A stretch of DNA of 33,374 nt from an uncultured Candidatus Pelagibacter sp. Lineage in GTDB: Bacteria > Pseudomonadota > Alphaproteobacteria > Pelagibacterales > Pelagibacteraceae. The notes under the pieces are model-generated. The model was not told the DNA's origin. It worked only from the letters and a program-made list of their open reading frames with translations, and did no database searches. The DNA lies in the NCBI GenBank assembly GCA_913030805.1, contig CAJWDL010000010.1:1-33374 (forward strand), in the 5' to 3' direction. How positions within the stretch are numbered: the first letter of the stretch is position 1; each line of letters opens with the position of its first letter. The position numbers and the translations under genes were made by a program. Shown one piece after another: positions 8,392 through 18,299 of the stretch.

Positions 8392-10043
8392 CAAGATATT
8401 TTTTTAAAACTCCATTCGATTATTTGATTTTCTCCATTTGTGATGCCTGGAATATATATGTTTTCATTTTCTGTAATTTTATTCTTATTTCCTAAATAAA
8501 TGCCTTTTTCAATTAATACTTCTTTATTGTTACAACTAAACTTCCAACCCTCACCATTTTTTAAGCTCAATAAAATGGATTGAAAATTTTGAGTTTTTAC
8601 TATTTTTATTCCAGGATAAATATGAAATCTAATTCCATAGCTTATATTATTGGCTTTTTCATTTTTAATTAAACTGTCCATTCCAAGGAAAATTTTCTCT
8701 TTTTTTATGAATTTTATGGATCGTTCATGAATATAACCATATCTGTTTTGATATCCATTATGACTGACAATAATATTTTCAAAATCTTTCTCACTAACAA
8801 TTTTTTTTTTTATAATTTTCAATCCTTTATATAATTTATTTTCATGATTGATTTTAAAAGAATGACTGGTTCTAAAAGTACAAGAAGAATGATTATTTAA
8901 ATATAAAGTTGAATGAGCGGCAGTAGATCTGCTTAATAATTTTATTTTATTATTTTTATTTATATCAAAACCTAAATTACAAATTAATTTTTCTTTGTTC
9001 GAAGTTATTTCGAATGAAAGACATCCAGATTGGTATTTTTTTGAATATTTGAAATCTGGAGAGTTTCCAATATCCATTATAAAAACTATTTTTTTATCTT
9101 TAAATATAACATATCCACTTTTTTCTTTTGAAGAATCCTTAAAATTGTAATTGAGATAATTTAGATATTTTTTAAATTCTTCGTTTTGTATTTCTGGAGC
9201 TCCATTAAAGAGTGGTAATTTATCCAAATTTTTTGATAAAAAACTATAAGACTTTCCGCAATTAAAAATTATTTCTTCCAAATAATCAGGTACTTGATTT
9301 TGTGATTCTTTTATCCATTCTTTTATTAAGATTAAATATTTTAGGCAAATCATTAATTCTTCGGGGTTTCTAGATTTTGGAAATCCTGAATTATCAAAAT
9401 TATTATTAATAAATTTTTGAAGTATTGATAAACTTGATCTGTAATGTTTATTTTGATTTTTAAAAGTTAAGCCAACCAAAATTAATGATGAGCAATAAAT
9501 TAATTTATTTTCATCATCTTCTGAGCTACCAATATTTATTGATAAGTGATTGGCTTGCTTTGTTATACTCAAAATAAATTTTTCTTTATATTTTGGACCA
9601 GATCCTTCTATAGTTAAATTAGAATTTGAAATCCAAGCAATTAGTCTTTTGCTTAGTATATCTAATTTCCATGTTTCTTCATCAAAATCATTATTGTTAT
9701 CAATCCAATTTTCAATAATAGTTTGTGTTGAAGTTTTATTTGTTTTTATATCTAGAAAAGTAAGCCATAAAAAATTATGTAAATTTTGAAATTCTGATTT
9801 ATTTTTGGAGCTTAATTTCCAAAGGGAATTCAAAGTGTAATTTTCAATTTTAATTTTTTTTTTATTAAATGATGTTAACGAATTAATTATATGTAGGCTT
9901 GGTTTGTAATCAAATTTAGAAGGTAAATTATTTGAGATTTTTTTTTTATAAAAATTTGATTTGAAATATAATATTTTTAATTTAAATAAAAAAAATTTAG
10001 AAATTAAAAAAAAGTATTCACTTATACTTTTTATTTTTTGCAT
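8391..10043 (-). CDS. Heparinase II/III family protein
   Basis: The 550-residue protein resembles the heparinase II/III-like proteins that sit next to purH in many alphaproteobacteria. The N-terminal ~300 residues look like an alpha-helical toroid, and the C-terminal ~240 residues are beta-rich (SRSTAAHSTLYLNNHSS, about 369-385), as in the heparinase C-terminal domain. The family cleaves uronic-acid polysaccharides by elimination, but the true substrate of this subfamily is unknown. No clear signal peptide is seen; the N-terminus has a short hydrophobic stretch flanked by lysines. It lies between rpe (4-bp gap) and purH (one-base overlap), so it is in an operon with housekeeping genes. Confidence 0.8.
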   Translation of the reverse strand: MQKIKSISEYFFLISKFFLFKLKILYFKSNFYKKKISNNLPSKFDYKPSLHIINSLTSFNKKKIKIENYTLNSLWKLSSKNKSEFQNLHNFLWLTFLDIKTNKTSTQTIIENWIDNNNDFDEETWKLDILSKRLIAWISNSNLTIEGSGPKYKEKFILSITKQANHLSINIGSSEDDENKLIYCSSLILVGLTFKNQNKHYRSSLSILQKFINNNFDNSGFPKSRNPEELMICLKYLILIKEWIKESQNQVPDYLEEIIFNCGKSYSFLSKNLDKLPLFNGAPEIQNEEFKKYLNYLNYNFKDSSKEKSGYVIFKDKKIVFIMDIGNSPDFKYSKKYQSGCLSFEITSNKEKLICNLGFDINKNNKIKLLSRSTAAHSTLYLNNHSSCTFRTSHSFKINHENKLYKGLKIIKKKIVSEKDFENIIVSHNGYQNRYGYIHERSIKFIKKEKIFLGMDSLIKNEKANNISYGIRFHIYPGIKIVKTQNFQSILLSLKNGEGWKFSCNNKEVLIEKGIYLGNKNKITENENIYIPGITNGENQIIEWSFKKIS

Positions 10044-10047
10044 TAAA

Positions 10048-10710
10048 TTAATGGTTTCTTAGAGTCTCAATGTTTTTTTTAATATTACCTTCGTTGTCTT
10101 TAAATATTGTAGTACCTGAAACTAAAATATCAACACCTGCTTTTTTAACTATCTTGGCATTATCAAAATTAATTCCTCCATCTATTTCAATTTCTACAGC
10201 GAATTTTTTTTGATCAATTTCTTTTCTTAACAATTTTACTTTTTCCAGTGTTTCTTTTATAAATTTTTGACCTCCAAATCCTGGATTTACGCTCATTATC
10301 AAAACTAGATCAATTAGACTAAGAACAGGTAGAACTTTTTCTATAGTTGTCTTTGGATTAAGAGATACACCAGCTTTTTTACCATATTTTTTAATTTCAT
10401 TAATTGTTTTAACTAAATTATCAGTGGATTCTGGATGTATTGTGATTATATCCGCGCCAGCTTCTGCAAAGTTTTTTATATATTTATCAACAGAAGAAAT
10501 CATCAAGTGCACATCGAAAGGTAAAGAAGTGTGTTTTCTAAGGCTTTTTATTATTTCTGGGCCAACAGTTATATTTGGAACAAAATGTCCATCCATTACA
10601 TCGATATGTATTAAATCCGCGCCAGCTTTTTCTAATTCATAAATTTCGGTACCTAATTTACTAAAATCAGCGGATAAAATTGAAGGAGATATTTTAATTT
10701 TTGAAGACAT
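10048..10710 (-). CDS. rpe: Ribulose-phosphate 3-epimerase
   Basis: Rpe interconverts ribulose-5-phosphate and xylulose-5-phosphate in the pentose phosphate pathway, using a TIM barrel with a metal ion. The family motifs are SPSILSADFSKLG at the start, HIDVMDGHFVPNITVG (metal-binding His-Asp and catalytic Asp), MSVNPGFGGQKF and EIDGGIN (second catalytic Asp). I use ATG 10710 (220 residues, the family length). An upstream ATG at 10767 would add 19 residues without family support. It lies 75 bp downstream of acs and 4 bp before the heparinase-like gene. Confidence 0.96.
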   Translation of the reverse strand: MSSKIKISPSILSADFSKLGTEIYELEKAGADLIHIDVMDGHFVPNITVGPEIIKSLRKHTSLPFDVHLMISSVDKYIKNFAEAGADIITIHPESTDNLVKTINEIKKYGKKAGVSLNPKTTIEKVLPVLSLIDLVLIMSVNPGFGGQKFIKETLEKVKLLRKEIDQKKFAVEIEIDGGINFDNAKIVKKAGVDILVSGTTIFKDNEGNIKKNIETLRNH

Positions 10711-10785
10711 AGAAAAATTTATATTTTTTATTTTAATAAAATCAAAAAGAGGTTTTAAAAAAACCATTCATTAAATTTTTTAGAT

Positions 10786-12861
10786 CTATTTGTTTCGTCT
10801 ATTTTTAATTAAACTATCAACTACGGATGGATCAGCTAAAGTAGTGGTATCTCCAAGTTGATCGTGTTCATTAGCTGCAATTTTTCTTAAAATTCTTCTC
10901 ATAATTTTTCCCGACCTAGTTTTAGGTAAAGAAGGAGAAAATTGTATAAAATCTGGAGTTGCAATAGGTCCAATTTGTTTTCTCACCCAAAGTTTTAAAT
11001 CTCTCTCAATTTCACCTGATGATTTTTCTCCAGAGTTTAAGGTAACATAACAATATAAGCCGTTTCCCTTAATATCGTGAGGATAACCAACAACCGCTGC
11101 TTCAGCAACTTTTGGATGTGCAACAAATGCGCTTTCTATTTCGGCAGTACCAAGATTATGTCCCGATACAATTATTACATCGTCTACACGTCCGGTGATC
11201 CAATAATATCCATCCTTATCTCTCCTACAGCCATCACCGGTAAAATATTTTCCATCATATTGTGAAAAATATGTGTCAATAAATCTTTGATGATCTCCAT
11301 AAACTGTTCTCATCTGTCCAGGCCATGATAAAGTCATACACAGTCTTCCTTTGCATGGTCCTTTTAATGTGGTTCCTTTTTCATCAACGATAACTGGCTT
11401 AATGCCATAAAATGGTTTTGTTGCAGATCCAGGTTTTAAATCCATTGCTCCTGTTTGAGGTGAAATTAATATTCCTCCCGTTTCAGTCTGCCACCAAGTG
11501 TCTACTATTGGGCATTTTGAATCACCTACGGTTTTAAAATACCACATCCAAGCTTCTGGATTAATTGGCTCCCCTACAGTTCCCAAAAGTTTTAAAGATT
11601 TTCTGCTAGTTTTTTTAACCGGATCTGCCCCCTCTTTCATTAGGGCTCTAAGTGCCGTTGGAGCTGTATAAAAAATATTTATCTTATACTTATCAACTAT
11701 TTGCCACCATCTAGAACTATCGGGATAATTTGGTATTCCTTCGAACATTACTGTTGTGGCTCCATTAGCCAAAGGTCCATAAATAATGTAGCTATGTCCT
11801 GTAACCCAACCAATATCGGCAGTACACCAGTAAACATCTTTATTTTTGTAATTGAAAATATATTGATGTGTCATTGATGTATAAACCATGTATCCACCAG
11901 TGGTATGTAAAACGCCCTTAGGTTTTCCAGTTGATCCTGAAGTGTAAAGGATAAATAAAGGATCTTCCGCGTTCATCTCTTCTGGATTGCATTTATCAGA
12001 AGTATTTAGAGTAATGTCGTCATACCAGATATCTCTACCATTAACCCAGTTGATTGCATTACCTGTTCTTTTTACAACTACGCATTTTTTTATACTTCGA
12101 CACTTACTTAGAGCTTCGTCAGTAATTTTTTTTAGCGGAATAATTTTACCACCTCTTACACCTTCATCAGCTGTAATTATGTAATCAGATTCACAATCAT
12201 CTATTCTTCCAGCTATTGAATCTGGAGAAAAGCCACCAAAAATAATGGAATGTATTGCTCCGATTCTTGCACAAGCTAGCATCACAAAAGCAAGCTCAGG
12301 AATCATAGTTAAATAAATAGTGACTCTATCCCCCCTTTTAACTCCTATGTTTTTTAATCCATTTGCAACCTTGCAAACATTTTCATGAAGTTCTCGGTAG
12401 CTAATATTTCTAGAGTCCTTTGGATTATCTCCAACCCAAATTATTGCTGTTTTATTTTTCTTTTTACCAAGATGTCGATCTATGCAATTTGTAGAAGCAT
12501 TTAAGGTTCCATCGTAAAACCATTTTATTTTAACATCAGTCTTACTATATTTTACATTCTTAACTTTTGTATAGGGTTTTATCCATGTAATCCTTTTTCC
12601 TTCTTTTTTCCAAAAACCTTCGTTATTTTTAATAGATAAATCATATTTCTTTTCGTAAGCCTTTTTATTCACATAAGATTTTTTTATCCAATCTTTAGTT
12701 GTTTTAATAACCAATTCTTTTTCAGCATTTGTAATAATTTCTTTTCTGGTTTTATAAATTTGTGATCTTTTCTTTTTTGATTTTATTCTCTCAATTTTTT
12801 TTAATTTTGCCTTTCTGGGTTTTTTTTTATTTCTCCTTGTTTTTTTCTTTTTTCTAGCCAT
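10786..12861 (-). CDS. acs: Acetyl-CoA synthetase with a basic N-terminal extension
   Basis: Acs converts acetate, ATP and CoA to acetyl-CoA through acetyl-AMP. The ANL-family core is complete: [12 protein letters not shown] (ATP P-loop-like motif), [20 protein letters not shown], and [11 protein letters not shown] with the catalytic lysine that is acetylated in regulated Acs enzymes. The protein is 691 residues against about 650 normally. The excess is a leading segment of about 45 residues, almost all Lys/Arg (starts [14 protein letters not shown]), before the usual N-terminal domain. There is no in-frame Met between this segment and the core, so it appears to be truly translated. It lies between the EVE protein (16 bp) and rpe. 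Confidence 0.96.
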   Translation of the reverse strand: MARKKKKTRRNKKKPRKAKLKKIERIKSKKKRSQIYKTRKEIITNAEKELVIKTTKDWIKKSYVNKKAYEKKYDLSIKNNEGFWKKEGKRITWIKPYTKVKNVKYSKTDVKIKWFYDGTLNASTNCIDRHLGKKKNKTAIIWVGDNPKDSRNISYRELHENVCKVANGLKNIGVKRGDRVTIYLTMIPELAFVMLACARIGAIHSIIFGGFSPDSIAGRIDDCESDYIITADEGVRGGKIIPLKKITDEALSKCRSIKKCVVVKRTGNAINWVNGRDIWYDDITLNTSDKCNPEEMNAEDPLFILYTSGSTGKPKGVLHTTGGYMVYTSMTHQYIFNYKNKDVYWCTADIGWVTGHSYIIYGPLANGATTVMFEGIPNYPDSSRWWQIVDKYKINIFYTAPTALRALMKEGADPVKKTSRKSLKLLGTVGEPINPEAWMWYFKTVGDSKCPIVDTWWQTETGGILISPQTGAMDLKPGSATKPFYGIKPVIVDEKGTTLKGPCKGRLCMTLSWPGQMRTVYGDHQRFIDTYFSQYDGKYFTGDGCRRDKDGYYWITGRVDDVIIVSGHNLGTAEIESAFVAHPKVAEAAVVGYPHDIKGNGLYCYVTLNSGEKSSGEIERDLKLWVRKQIGPIATPDFIQFSPSLPKTRSGKIMRRILRKIAANEHDQLGDTTTLADPSVVDSLIKNRRNK

Positions 12862-12877
12862 AAATTTTTCTCATGTA

Positions 12878-13294
12878 TTAATCCATATTACTCATCTTAC
12901 ATATTTTTTTCCAGTACTTTGTATTAATCTCCATAACTGATAATCGACTTTGTTTTACAAGCGCTAATTCTTTAAAAAATTTATCATTTTTTATTTTCTC
13001 TAAAGTTATTGGTTTTGATAATTCATCTTCTCCACGAACCATAACCGATACAAATTTATTAGCTTTATCTGTCTTGTCTCTGAAATATTCCTTAATTATT
13101 CTTACAATTCCTATGATTCTTTTTTCTTTACCACTATGATAAAAAAAACATAAATCATTTTTTTTCATAGCTTTTAAATTTTTAGATGCTTGATAATTTC
13201 TTACTCCATTCCATTCTGCAATTTGGTTTTTTGATTTTAGCTGATCTTTCCATGACCAATTTTGAGGTTCAGTTTTTAGCAACCAATATTTCAT
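12878..13294 (-). CDS. EVE domain-containing protein
   Basis: This 138-residue protein consists of a single EVE domain, of the THYN1 type in the PUA-like fold. It begins MKYWLLKTEP, the hallmark start, followed by WNGVRNYQA and LCFFYHSGKEKRIIGIV. EVE proteins are thought to bind modified bases in DNA or RNA, but the specific role of this core-genome form is unknown. Its ATG directly follows the tsaD stop (TAAATG), so the pair is probably translationally coupled. The link to a tRNA-modification gene is suggestive only. Confidence 0.9.
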   Translation of the reverse strand: MKYWLLKTEPQNWSWKDQLKSKNQIAEWNGVRNYQASKNLKAMKKNDLCFFYHSGKEKRIIGIVRIIKEYFRDKTDKANKFVSVMVRGEDELSKPITLEKIKNDKFFKELALVKQSRLSVMEINTKYWKKICKMSNMD

Positions 13295-14368
13295 TTAAAG
13301 TTTTATTCCAGCTCCTTTCAAGAAGGGAGCTTTTTCGTCTAACGGCCACCTAGCTTTTGCAGGAAAGTCTAACTTATTTAAAAGACCCAACTTAAATCTT
13401 TCTATTCCAGTCCATGCAATCATTGCTGCATTATCACTACATAAATTTATTGGTGGAAAAACTGGTTCAAAATCCTTTTGCGTTGAAAGATTGATTAATT
13501 TTTTTCTTATTTTTTTATTAGAAGCTACCCCTCCAGCAATTACAAAAGTATTTTTTTTGTTATTATAATTTTCTTTAAACAAACTCATTGCAAATTTGCT
13601 TTTTTCACAAAGTATATCTTCAATTGTTTTTTGAAATGAAGCTGCAAGATGATATTTTTCTTTTTCATTTTTCATTTTTTTTGAAATTTTTAAAACTGTA
13701 GTTTTTAATCCAGCAAAAGACAGATTACACCCACCTTTATGAATTATTGGCTTGGGTAGTTTAAAGTAATTTTCATTACCTTTTTTTGCAAATTCTTCTA
13801 TCATTGGTCCTCCAGGAAATTCTATTCCTAAAAGTTTAGCGGTTTTGTCGAAAGCTTCACCCACAGCATCATCAATTGTAGTTCCTAATCTTACGTAATT
13901 ATTAACACCTCTGACTTCTAAAAATTGTGTGTGTCCTCCAGAAATTAACAAAACTAAGTAAGGAAAATTGATTTTTTTTACGAGTTTTGGACTTAAGGCA
14001 TGACCTTCTAGATGATTTACAGCAATTAAAGGTTTATTAAGAGAAGCTGCTATGGCTTTAGCAGCACTTAGTCCAACTGTTAAACACACAATTAATCCTG
14101 GTCCAGCAGTTGCGGCAATTCCATCAATATCATTTATATTTGTTTTGCTTTCTTCCAAAGCTTTATTGATAATAAAATCAATTTTTTCAATATGTGCCCT
14201 TGCTGCTATTTCGGGAACCACTCCACCGAATTCCTTATGTTCCTCTATCTGACTTGAAACAATATTAGAGAGTATTTCAACATTACCATTGCAATCTTCT
14301 CTAACTATTGAAGCTGCTGTTTCATCACAACTTGTTTCTATACCTAAAAAAATTAATTGTTTTTTCAT
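13295..14368 (-). CDS. tsaD: tRNA N6-adenosine threonylcarbamoyltransferase
   Basis: TsaD transfers the threonylcarbamoyl group to A37 of ANN-decoding tRNAs, together with TsaB and TsaE. The Kae1/TsaD motifs are present: GIETSCDETAAS at the start, AVNHLEGHALSP with the metal-binding His pair, LLISGGHTQ, and CSDNAAMIAWTG with the metal-binding Asp near the end. I use ATG 14368 (357 residues), which puts GIETSCDET at about residue 8 as in homologues; an upstream in-frame ATG at 14386 would add six residues. It is transcribed divergently from hemC across about 60 bp. Confidence 0.96.
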   Translation of the reverse strand: MKKQLIFLGIETSCDETAASIVREDCNGNVEILSNIVSSQIEEHKEFGGVVPEIAARAHIEKIDFIINKALEESKTNINDIDGIAATAGPGLIVCLTVGLSAAKAIAASLNKPLIAVNHLEGHALSPKLVKKINFPYLVLLISGGHTQFLEVRGVNNYVRLGTTIDDAVGEAFDKTAKLLGIEFPGGPMIEEFAKKGNENYFKLPKPIIHKGGCNLSFAGLKTTVLKISKKMKNEKEKYHLAASFQKTIEDILCEKSKFAMSLFKENYNNKKNTFVIAGGVASNKKIRKKLINLSTQKDFEPVFPPINLCSDNAAMIAWTGIERFKLGLLNKLDFPAKARWPLDEKAPFLKGAGIKL

Positions 14369-14429
14369 TGATTTATATTTTACCAATTCATAAAAAAATC
14401 AATATAAATAAACTCTTAAATTTAAATTA

Positions 14430-15356
14430 ATGATTAAAAATAAAATTATTATAGGATCGAGAGGAAGTAAACTTGCAATTCTTTATGCAGAAAAGGCCAA
14501 AGAAACTATTTTATACAACAATGTTGATTTAAATAAAGATTCTATCGATATAAAAATTATTAAAACAACAGCGGACATTCATTATTCCAAAAGTCTATCT
14601 GAAATAGGAGGAAAGAGACTTTTTTCAAAACAAATTGAAGAAGAATTACTAGATCAAAAAATTGATATTGCTGTCCATGCTTTAAAGGATTTACCTTCAG
14701 AAGAAACAAAGGATTTAGAAACCAAAGTTTTTTTAAAAAGAAATGATCCACGAGATGTTTTTATTAGCTTAAAATATAAATCAATAACTGATTTAAGATC
14801 TAATTCAATCATTGGAACTAGTTCTTTTCGAAGAGCTGCACAATTAAATGTTTTAAGAAAGGATTTAAATATTAATCTTATAAGAGGAAACATAGATACA
14901 AGAATCAATAAATTGGAAAAAGGAAATTTTGACGCAATAGTTTTATCATACGCAGGTATAAAGACATTGGGTTTAGAAAAAAAAGTTTCTCAAATTTTTT
15001 CTATTGAAGAAATGTTACCATGCGTTGGTCAGGGAGTTATTGTATTACAAACTCGAAAAAACGATCAAGATATTTTAAATTTGATTCATAAAATTAACGA
15101 TCCGAATACACTTAGCTGCGTGATTGCTGAAAGAGCAATGCTTAAAACAATCAAAGGGGATTGCGATACAGCTGTTGGAGGACTTGCTACAATTGATGAC
15201 AATCTGATAACATTAAAAAGTGAACTTTTTTCAATAGATGGTAAACAAAAATTTTCTTCCAAATTTTCAGGGGAGATCGATGAAGCTGAAGAAATTGGAG
15301 TTAAAGTTGGAATAAAATTAATTGCTCAGGCTGGCAATACTTATAAAAATAAATAA
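14430..15356 (+). CDS. hemC: Hydroxymethylbilane synthase (porphobilinogen deaminase)
   Basis: HemC joins four porphobilinogen units into hydroxymethylbilane for haem synthesis. The 308-residue protein has GSRGSKLAI at the start, DIAVHALKDLPSE (catalytic Asp region), GTSSFRRAAQL and RGNIDTRINKL (substrate-binding arginines). The dipyrromethane cofactor cysteine is C245, in KGDCDTAVGG. The length fits the family. It is the first gene of a plus-strand run with hemD, an MscS channel, yggT and folD; hemD follows after 8 bp. Confidence 0.97.
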   Translation: MIKNKIIIGSRGSKLAILYAEKAKETILYNNVDLNKDSIDIKIIKTTADIHYSKSLSEIGGKRLFSKQIEEELLDQKIDIAVHALKDLPSEETKDLETKVFLKRNDPRDVFISLKYKSITDLRSNSIIGTSSFRRAAQLNVLRKDLNINLIRGNIDTRINKLEKGNFDAIVLSYAGIKTLGLEKKVSQIFSIEEMLPCVGQGVIVLQTRKNDQDILNLIHKINDPNTLSCVIAERAMLKTIKGDCDTAVGGLATIDDNLITLKSELFSIDGKQKFSSKFSGEIDEAEEIGVKVGIKLIAQAGNTYKNK

Positions 15357-15364
15357 TATATTAA

Positions 15365-16066
15365 ATGCACATTATTATAACCAGGCCGATTGAAGATTCT
15401 TTAGAATTAATGAGAAGTTTAAATCTTGCAAATCATACAGTTACACATCTTCCTTTAATAAATATCAAAAAAATTTCCAATAAAAATGTTAATTTTCATA
15501 ATTATAAAGGGATAATTTTTACAAGCGCAAATGCAATAAAGTTTTTGGATACTAAAAATATTCCAAAAAACATTCACTGTTTTTGTGTAGGTGGAGCTAC
15601 TGAAAAAAAAGCAAAAGATTTTGGATTCTATAATGCAATATCAGCCGGTGGTAATGTTGATGTTCTCATCGAATTGATTATTAGAACGTTCGATAAAAAT
15701 TTTGGAAGATTACTCTATGTTAGTAGTGAATTTATTTCAAAAGAATTGGATTTTGAATTGAAAAAAAAAGGCTATTCGGTTGACCGAATAACAAACTATA
15801 CTTCAGAACCAATTAATCAAATTAAACAAAATACTCTAGATTATATTAAAAAAAATACTCCAGATATTATTATTGTTTACTCAGAAAAGAGTGCTATTAA
15901 TTTAAAAGATTTAATCAAAAAATACTCACTAGTTGACGTAATGGTACTATCTAATTTAATGTGCATTAGTAAAAAAACTTCAAAAGTATTAGAATTTATT
16001 AAGTGGAAAAAAATTATTTTTTTTAATCCTGGAGAAGAAGAATTTTTTTTAAATAAAATAAATTAA
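15365..16066 (+). CDS. hemD: Uroporphyrinogen-III synthase
   Basis: HemD cyclises hydroxymethylbilane with inversion of ring D. The sequence is poorly conserved, as is usual in this family. The start MHIIITRPIEDS, the FTSANAIKFL segment (~51-60) and the two-lobe pattern (second lobe near LLYVSSEF, ~118-125) support the call. The length, 233 residues, is normal. Its position 8 bp after hemC is the strongest evidence. A mechanosensitive channel gene follows after 3 bp, so the operon mixes haem and envelope genes. Confidence 0.88.
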   Translation: MHIIITRPIEDSLELMRSLNLANHTVTHLPLINIKKISNKNVNFHNYKGIIFTSANAIKFLDTKNIPKNIHCFCVGGATEKKAKDFGFYNAISAGGNVDVLIELIIRTFDKNFGRLLYVSSEFISKELDFELKKKGYSVDRITNYTSEPINQIKQNTLDYIKKNTPDIIIVYSEKSAINLKDLIKKYSLVDVMVLSNLMCISKKTSKVLEFIKWKKIIFFNPGEEEFFLNKIN

Positions 16067-16069
16067 TTT

Positions 16070-17155
16070 ATGGACCTAATTAAAAATTTTATAAATCTAT
16101 TTTTAGAGGTTTGGAATGATGGTATTCTAGGAATTGATATATTTCAAATATTAATTGGTCTTGGAATTTTTCTAATTTTTTTATTATTTAGAGGGTTAGT
16201 AGGCAAAATAATAATTCGGCGTTTAGAAAAAATAGCAAAAAAAACTTCAAATAAACTCGACGATACTTTTGTAAAAGCGATGGAAGGTCCTGCTCGATTT
16301 TTTCCAATTGTAATAGGTTTTTTTATTGCAAGTTATTATTTAGAATTTGGTTCAGAATCTCAGCAATGGATTGATGATTTAAATAGAACGCTAGTCACCG
16401 TATTAATTTTTTGGCTATTGCACCAGTTTATCGAACCACTCTCATATCTTCTAACAGGTTTAGACAAAGTTTTAACAAGAGAACTGATAGGCTGGATTAC
16501 CAAATTACTGAAAATACTTATAATTATTTTAGGTGCCGCCGCCGTATTAGAATTATGGGGTATAAAAATTGGACCAATTATTGCTGGATTGGGTTTATTT
16601 GGAATTGCCGTTGCCCTAGGTGCGCAAGACCTATTCAAGAATTTAATTTCAGGAATTTTAGTATTGGTGGAAAAAAGATTTAAAGTTGGAGACTGGATTA
16701 TCGTTGAAAATATTATCGAAGGAATTGTGGAACGTATTGGATTTAGATCTACAGTAGTTAGAAAATTTGATAAATCTTTGGCAATTATTCCAAATTTTCA
16801 ATTTGCAGAAAATGCTGTTATCAATGTAAGTGCAACGACAAATTGGGGAATTAGTTGGATAATAACTCTGCAATACAACACAACGATTGATCAACTTAAA
16901 AAAATTAGAGATGAAATAGAAAAATATATTACTACACACAAAGATTTTAAAGTTAATATGGGTTATGCAGTAAGAGTAGATAAATTTTCTGACAGTTCCA
17001 TTGATATGTTTATCAGGTGCTTTACAGTAACCAATGATTGGGGTGAATGGCTTGGGGTTAAAGAGAGATTAGCGTTAGAAATTAAGCAAATAGTAGAAAA
17101 GAATAATGCGTCTTTTGCTTTTCCTAGTCAGTCTATTTATGTCGAAAAAAAATGA
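16070..17155 (+). CDS. MscS-family mechanosensitive ion channel
   Basis: The 361-residue inner-membrane protein has an N-terminal membrane region of about four helices ending in the pore-lining TM3 pattern of glycine/alanine-rich helix (GLGLFGIAVALGAQDLFKN, ~173-191). A soluble beta domain starts at KRFKVGDWI, and a C-terminal alpha-beta domain follows. MscS channels open on membrane tension to release solutes during osmotic downshock. There are two additional helices upstream of the MscS core. Its stop overlaps the next start by 4 bp (ATGA). Confidence 0.92.
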   Translation: MDLIKNFINLFLEVWNDGILGIDIFQILIGLGIFLIFLLFRGLVGKIIIRRLEKIAKKTSNKLDDTFVKAMEGPARFFPIVIGFFIASYYLEFGSESQQWIDDLNRTLVTVLIFWLLHQFIEPLSYLLTGLDKVLTRELIGWITKLLKILIIILGAAAVLELWGIKIGPIIAGLGLFGIAVALGAQDLFKNLISGILVLVEKRFKVGDWIIVENIIEGIVERIGFRSTVVRKFDKSLAIIPNFQFAENAVINVSATTNWGISWIITLQYNTTIDQLKKIRDEIEKYITTHKDFKVNMGYAVRVDKFSDSSIDMFIRCFTVTNDWGEWLGVKERLALEIKQIVEKNNASFAFPSQSIYVEKK

Positions 17156-17442
17156 AATCGTTATTTCTTTTAATAGACAGCGTTATTAATATTTATATTT
17201 GGTTAATTATAATTAATGCCATACTAAGTTGGTTGGTAGCATTTAATGTTTTAAATACCCAGAATAGATTTGTTTTTGCGATACTAAATGCCACCCATCA
17301 GCTAACAGATCCTGTTTTAAATAAAATTAGAAAATTCATCCCTAATTTAGGTTCAATAGATATTTCACCCGTTGTCCTGATTTTATTGTTATTTTTTATC
17401 AGAAACTTGTTTTTTGAACTACTTGCTCCAAATTTATTTTAA
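17152..17442 (+). CDS. YggT family membrane protein
   Basis: The 96-residue protein has two membrane helices (about 4-26 and 70-93) separated by a short loop containing LTDPVLNKIRKFIPNLGSIDISP, abbreviated here by its ends LTDPVLNKIR and SIDISPVVL. This is the YggT pattern. The family is linked to cell-division site placement and osmotic tolerance, but its biochemical role is unknown. It overlaps the MscS gene by 4 bp and precedes folD by 8 bp, in the same operon. Confidence 0.9.
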   Translation: MKSLFLLIDSVINIYIWLIIINAILSWLVAFNVLNTQNRFVFAILNATHQLTDPVLNKIRKFIPNLGSIDISPVVLILLLFFIRNLFFELLAPNLF

Positions 17443-17450
17443 TTAAAATT

Positions 17451-18299
17451 ATGCTTAAAATTGATGGAAAAAAAGCAGCAGCCGATTTAAAAGCAGACCT
17501 TAAAAAAAAGGTAGCAGAACTCAAGTCCACTTATAATGCCGTTCCAGGATTAACTGTAATTTTGGTTGGCGAAGATACTCCAAGTCAGATTTATGTAAAA
17601 AATAAAGAAAAATCTGCAAACGAAGTTGGTATTAAATCTGAAGTGATTAGATATCCAGAAAAAGTAGAAGAAAAAGTTGTTTTGGATAAAATTAAAGAAC
17701 TTAATGATAATAACGAAGTTTCTGGAATACTGGTTCAATTACCTTTACCCAAGCATATTGATAAAAGAAAAGTTATTGAAGCTATAAATCCCAGTAAAGA
17801 TGTAGACGGTTTTCATCCAATGAATGTGGGTAATTTATCCTCAGGTTATGAAAGCAATATTCCATGCACGCCATTGGGTTGTTATTTGTTAATAAAAAAT
17901 ATTGAAAAAAATTTAAATGGAAAACATGCAGTTATTATCGGAAGATCAAACTTAAATGGCAAACCTATGGCTCAATTACTTTTAAAAGAAAATTGTACTG
18001 TAACCATTACACATTCCAAAACAAAAGATCTAAAAGCAGAATGTGCCAAAGCAGATATAATTATTGCTGCTGTTGGAAGACCCAAATTAGTTAAAGCAGA
18101 TTGGGTGAAAAAAGATGCAATAATTATTGATGTTGGAATTAATAAAACCGACTCTGGATTGGTGGGAGATGTTGATTTTGATGGGGTATCAAAAGTTGCA
18201 AAAGCAATTACCCCCGTTCCAGGAGGGGTGGGTCCAATGACAATTGCCTGCTTATTAAATAATACCGTTGAATGTTTTAAAAAGGCTCAATCTAGTTAA
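17451..18299 (+). CDS. folD: Methylenetetrahydrofolate dehydrogenase / methenyltetrahydrofolate cyclohydrolase
   Basis: FolD interconverts 5,10-methylene-, 5,10-methenyl- and 10-formyl-tetrahydrofolate, which PurH and initiator-tRNA formylation need. The 282-residue protein has YVKNKEKSANEVGI with the catalytic Lys, GILVQLPLPKHID, DVDGFHP, the NADP-binding GRSNLNGKPMAQLL and the C-terminal PVPGGVGPMT. All family motifs are intact. It is the last gene of the hemC run. Its stop TAA (18297-18299) shares a TTAA palindrome with the stop of convergent argG (18296-18298), so the two genes end in each other. Confidence 0.97.
   Translation: MLKIDGKKAAADLKADLKKKVAELKSTYNAVPGLTVILVGEDTPSQIYVKNKEKSANEVGIKSEVIRYPEKVEEKVVLDKIKELNDNNEVSGILVQLPLPKHIDKRKVIEAINPSKDVDGFHPMNVGNLSSGYESNIPCTPLGCYLLIKNIEKNLNGKHAVIIGRSNLNGKPMAQLLLKENCTVTITHSKTKDLKAECAKADIIIAAVGRPKLVKADWVKKDAIIIDVGINKTDSGLVGDVDFDGVSKVAKAITPVPGGVGPMTIACLLNNTVECFKKAQSS

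Noticed and set aside
10711-10767. N-terminal extension of rpe from an upstream ATG
   Set aside because: It adds 19 residues before the normal family start; ATG 10710 gives the standard 220-residue enzyme.
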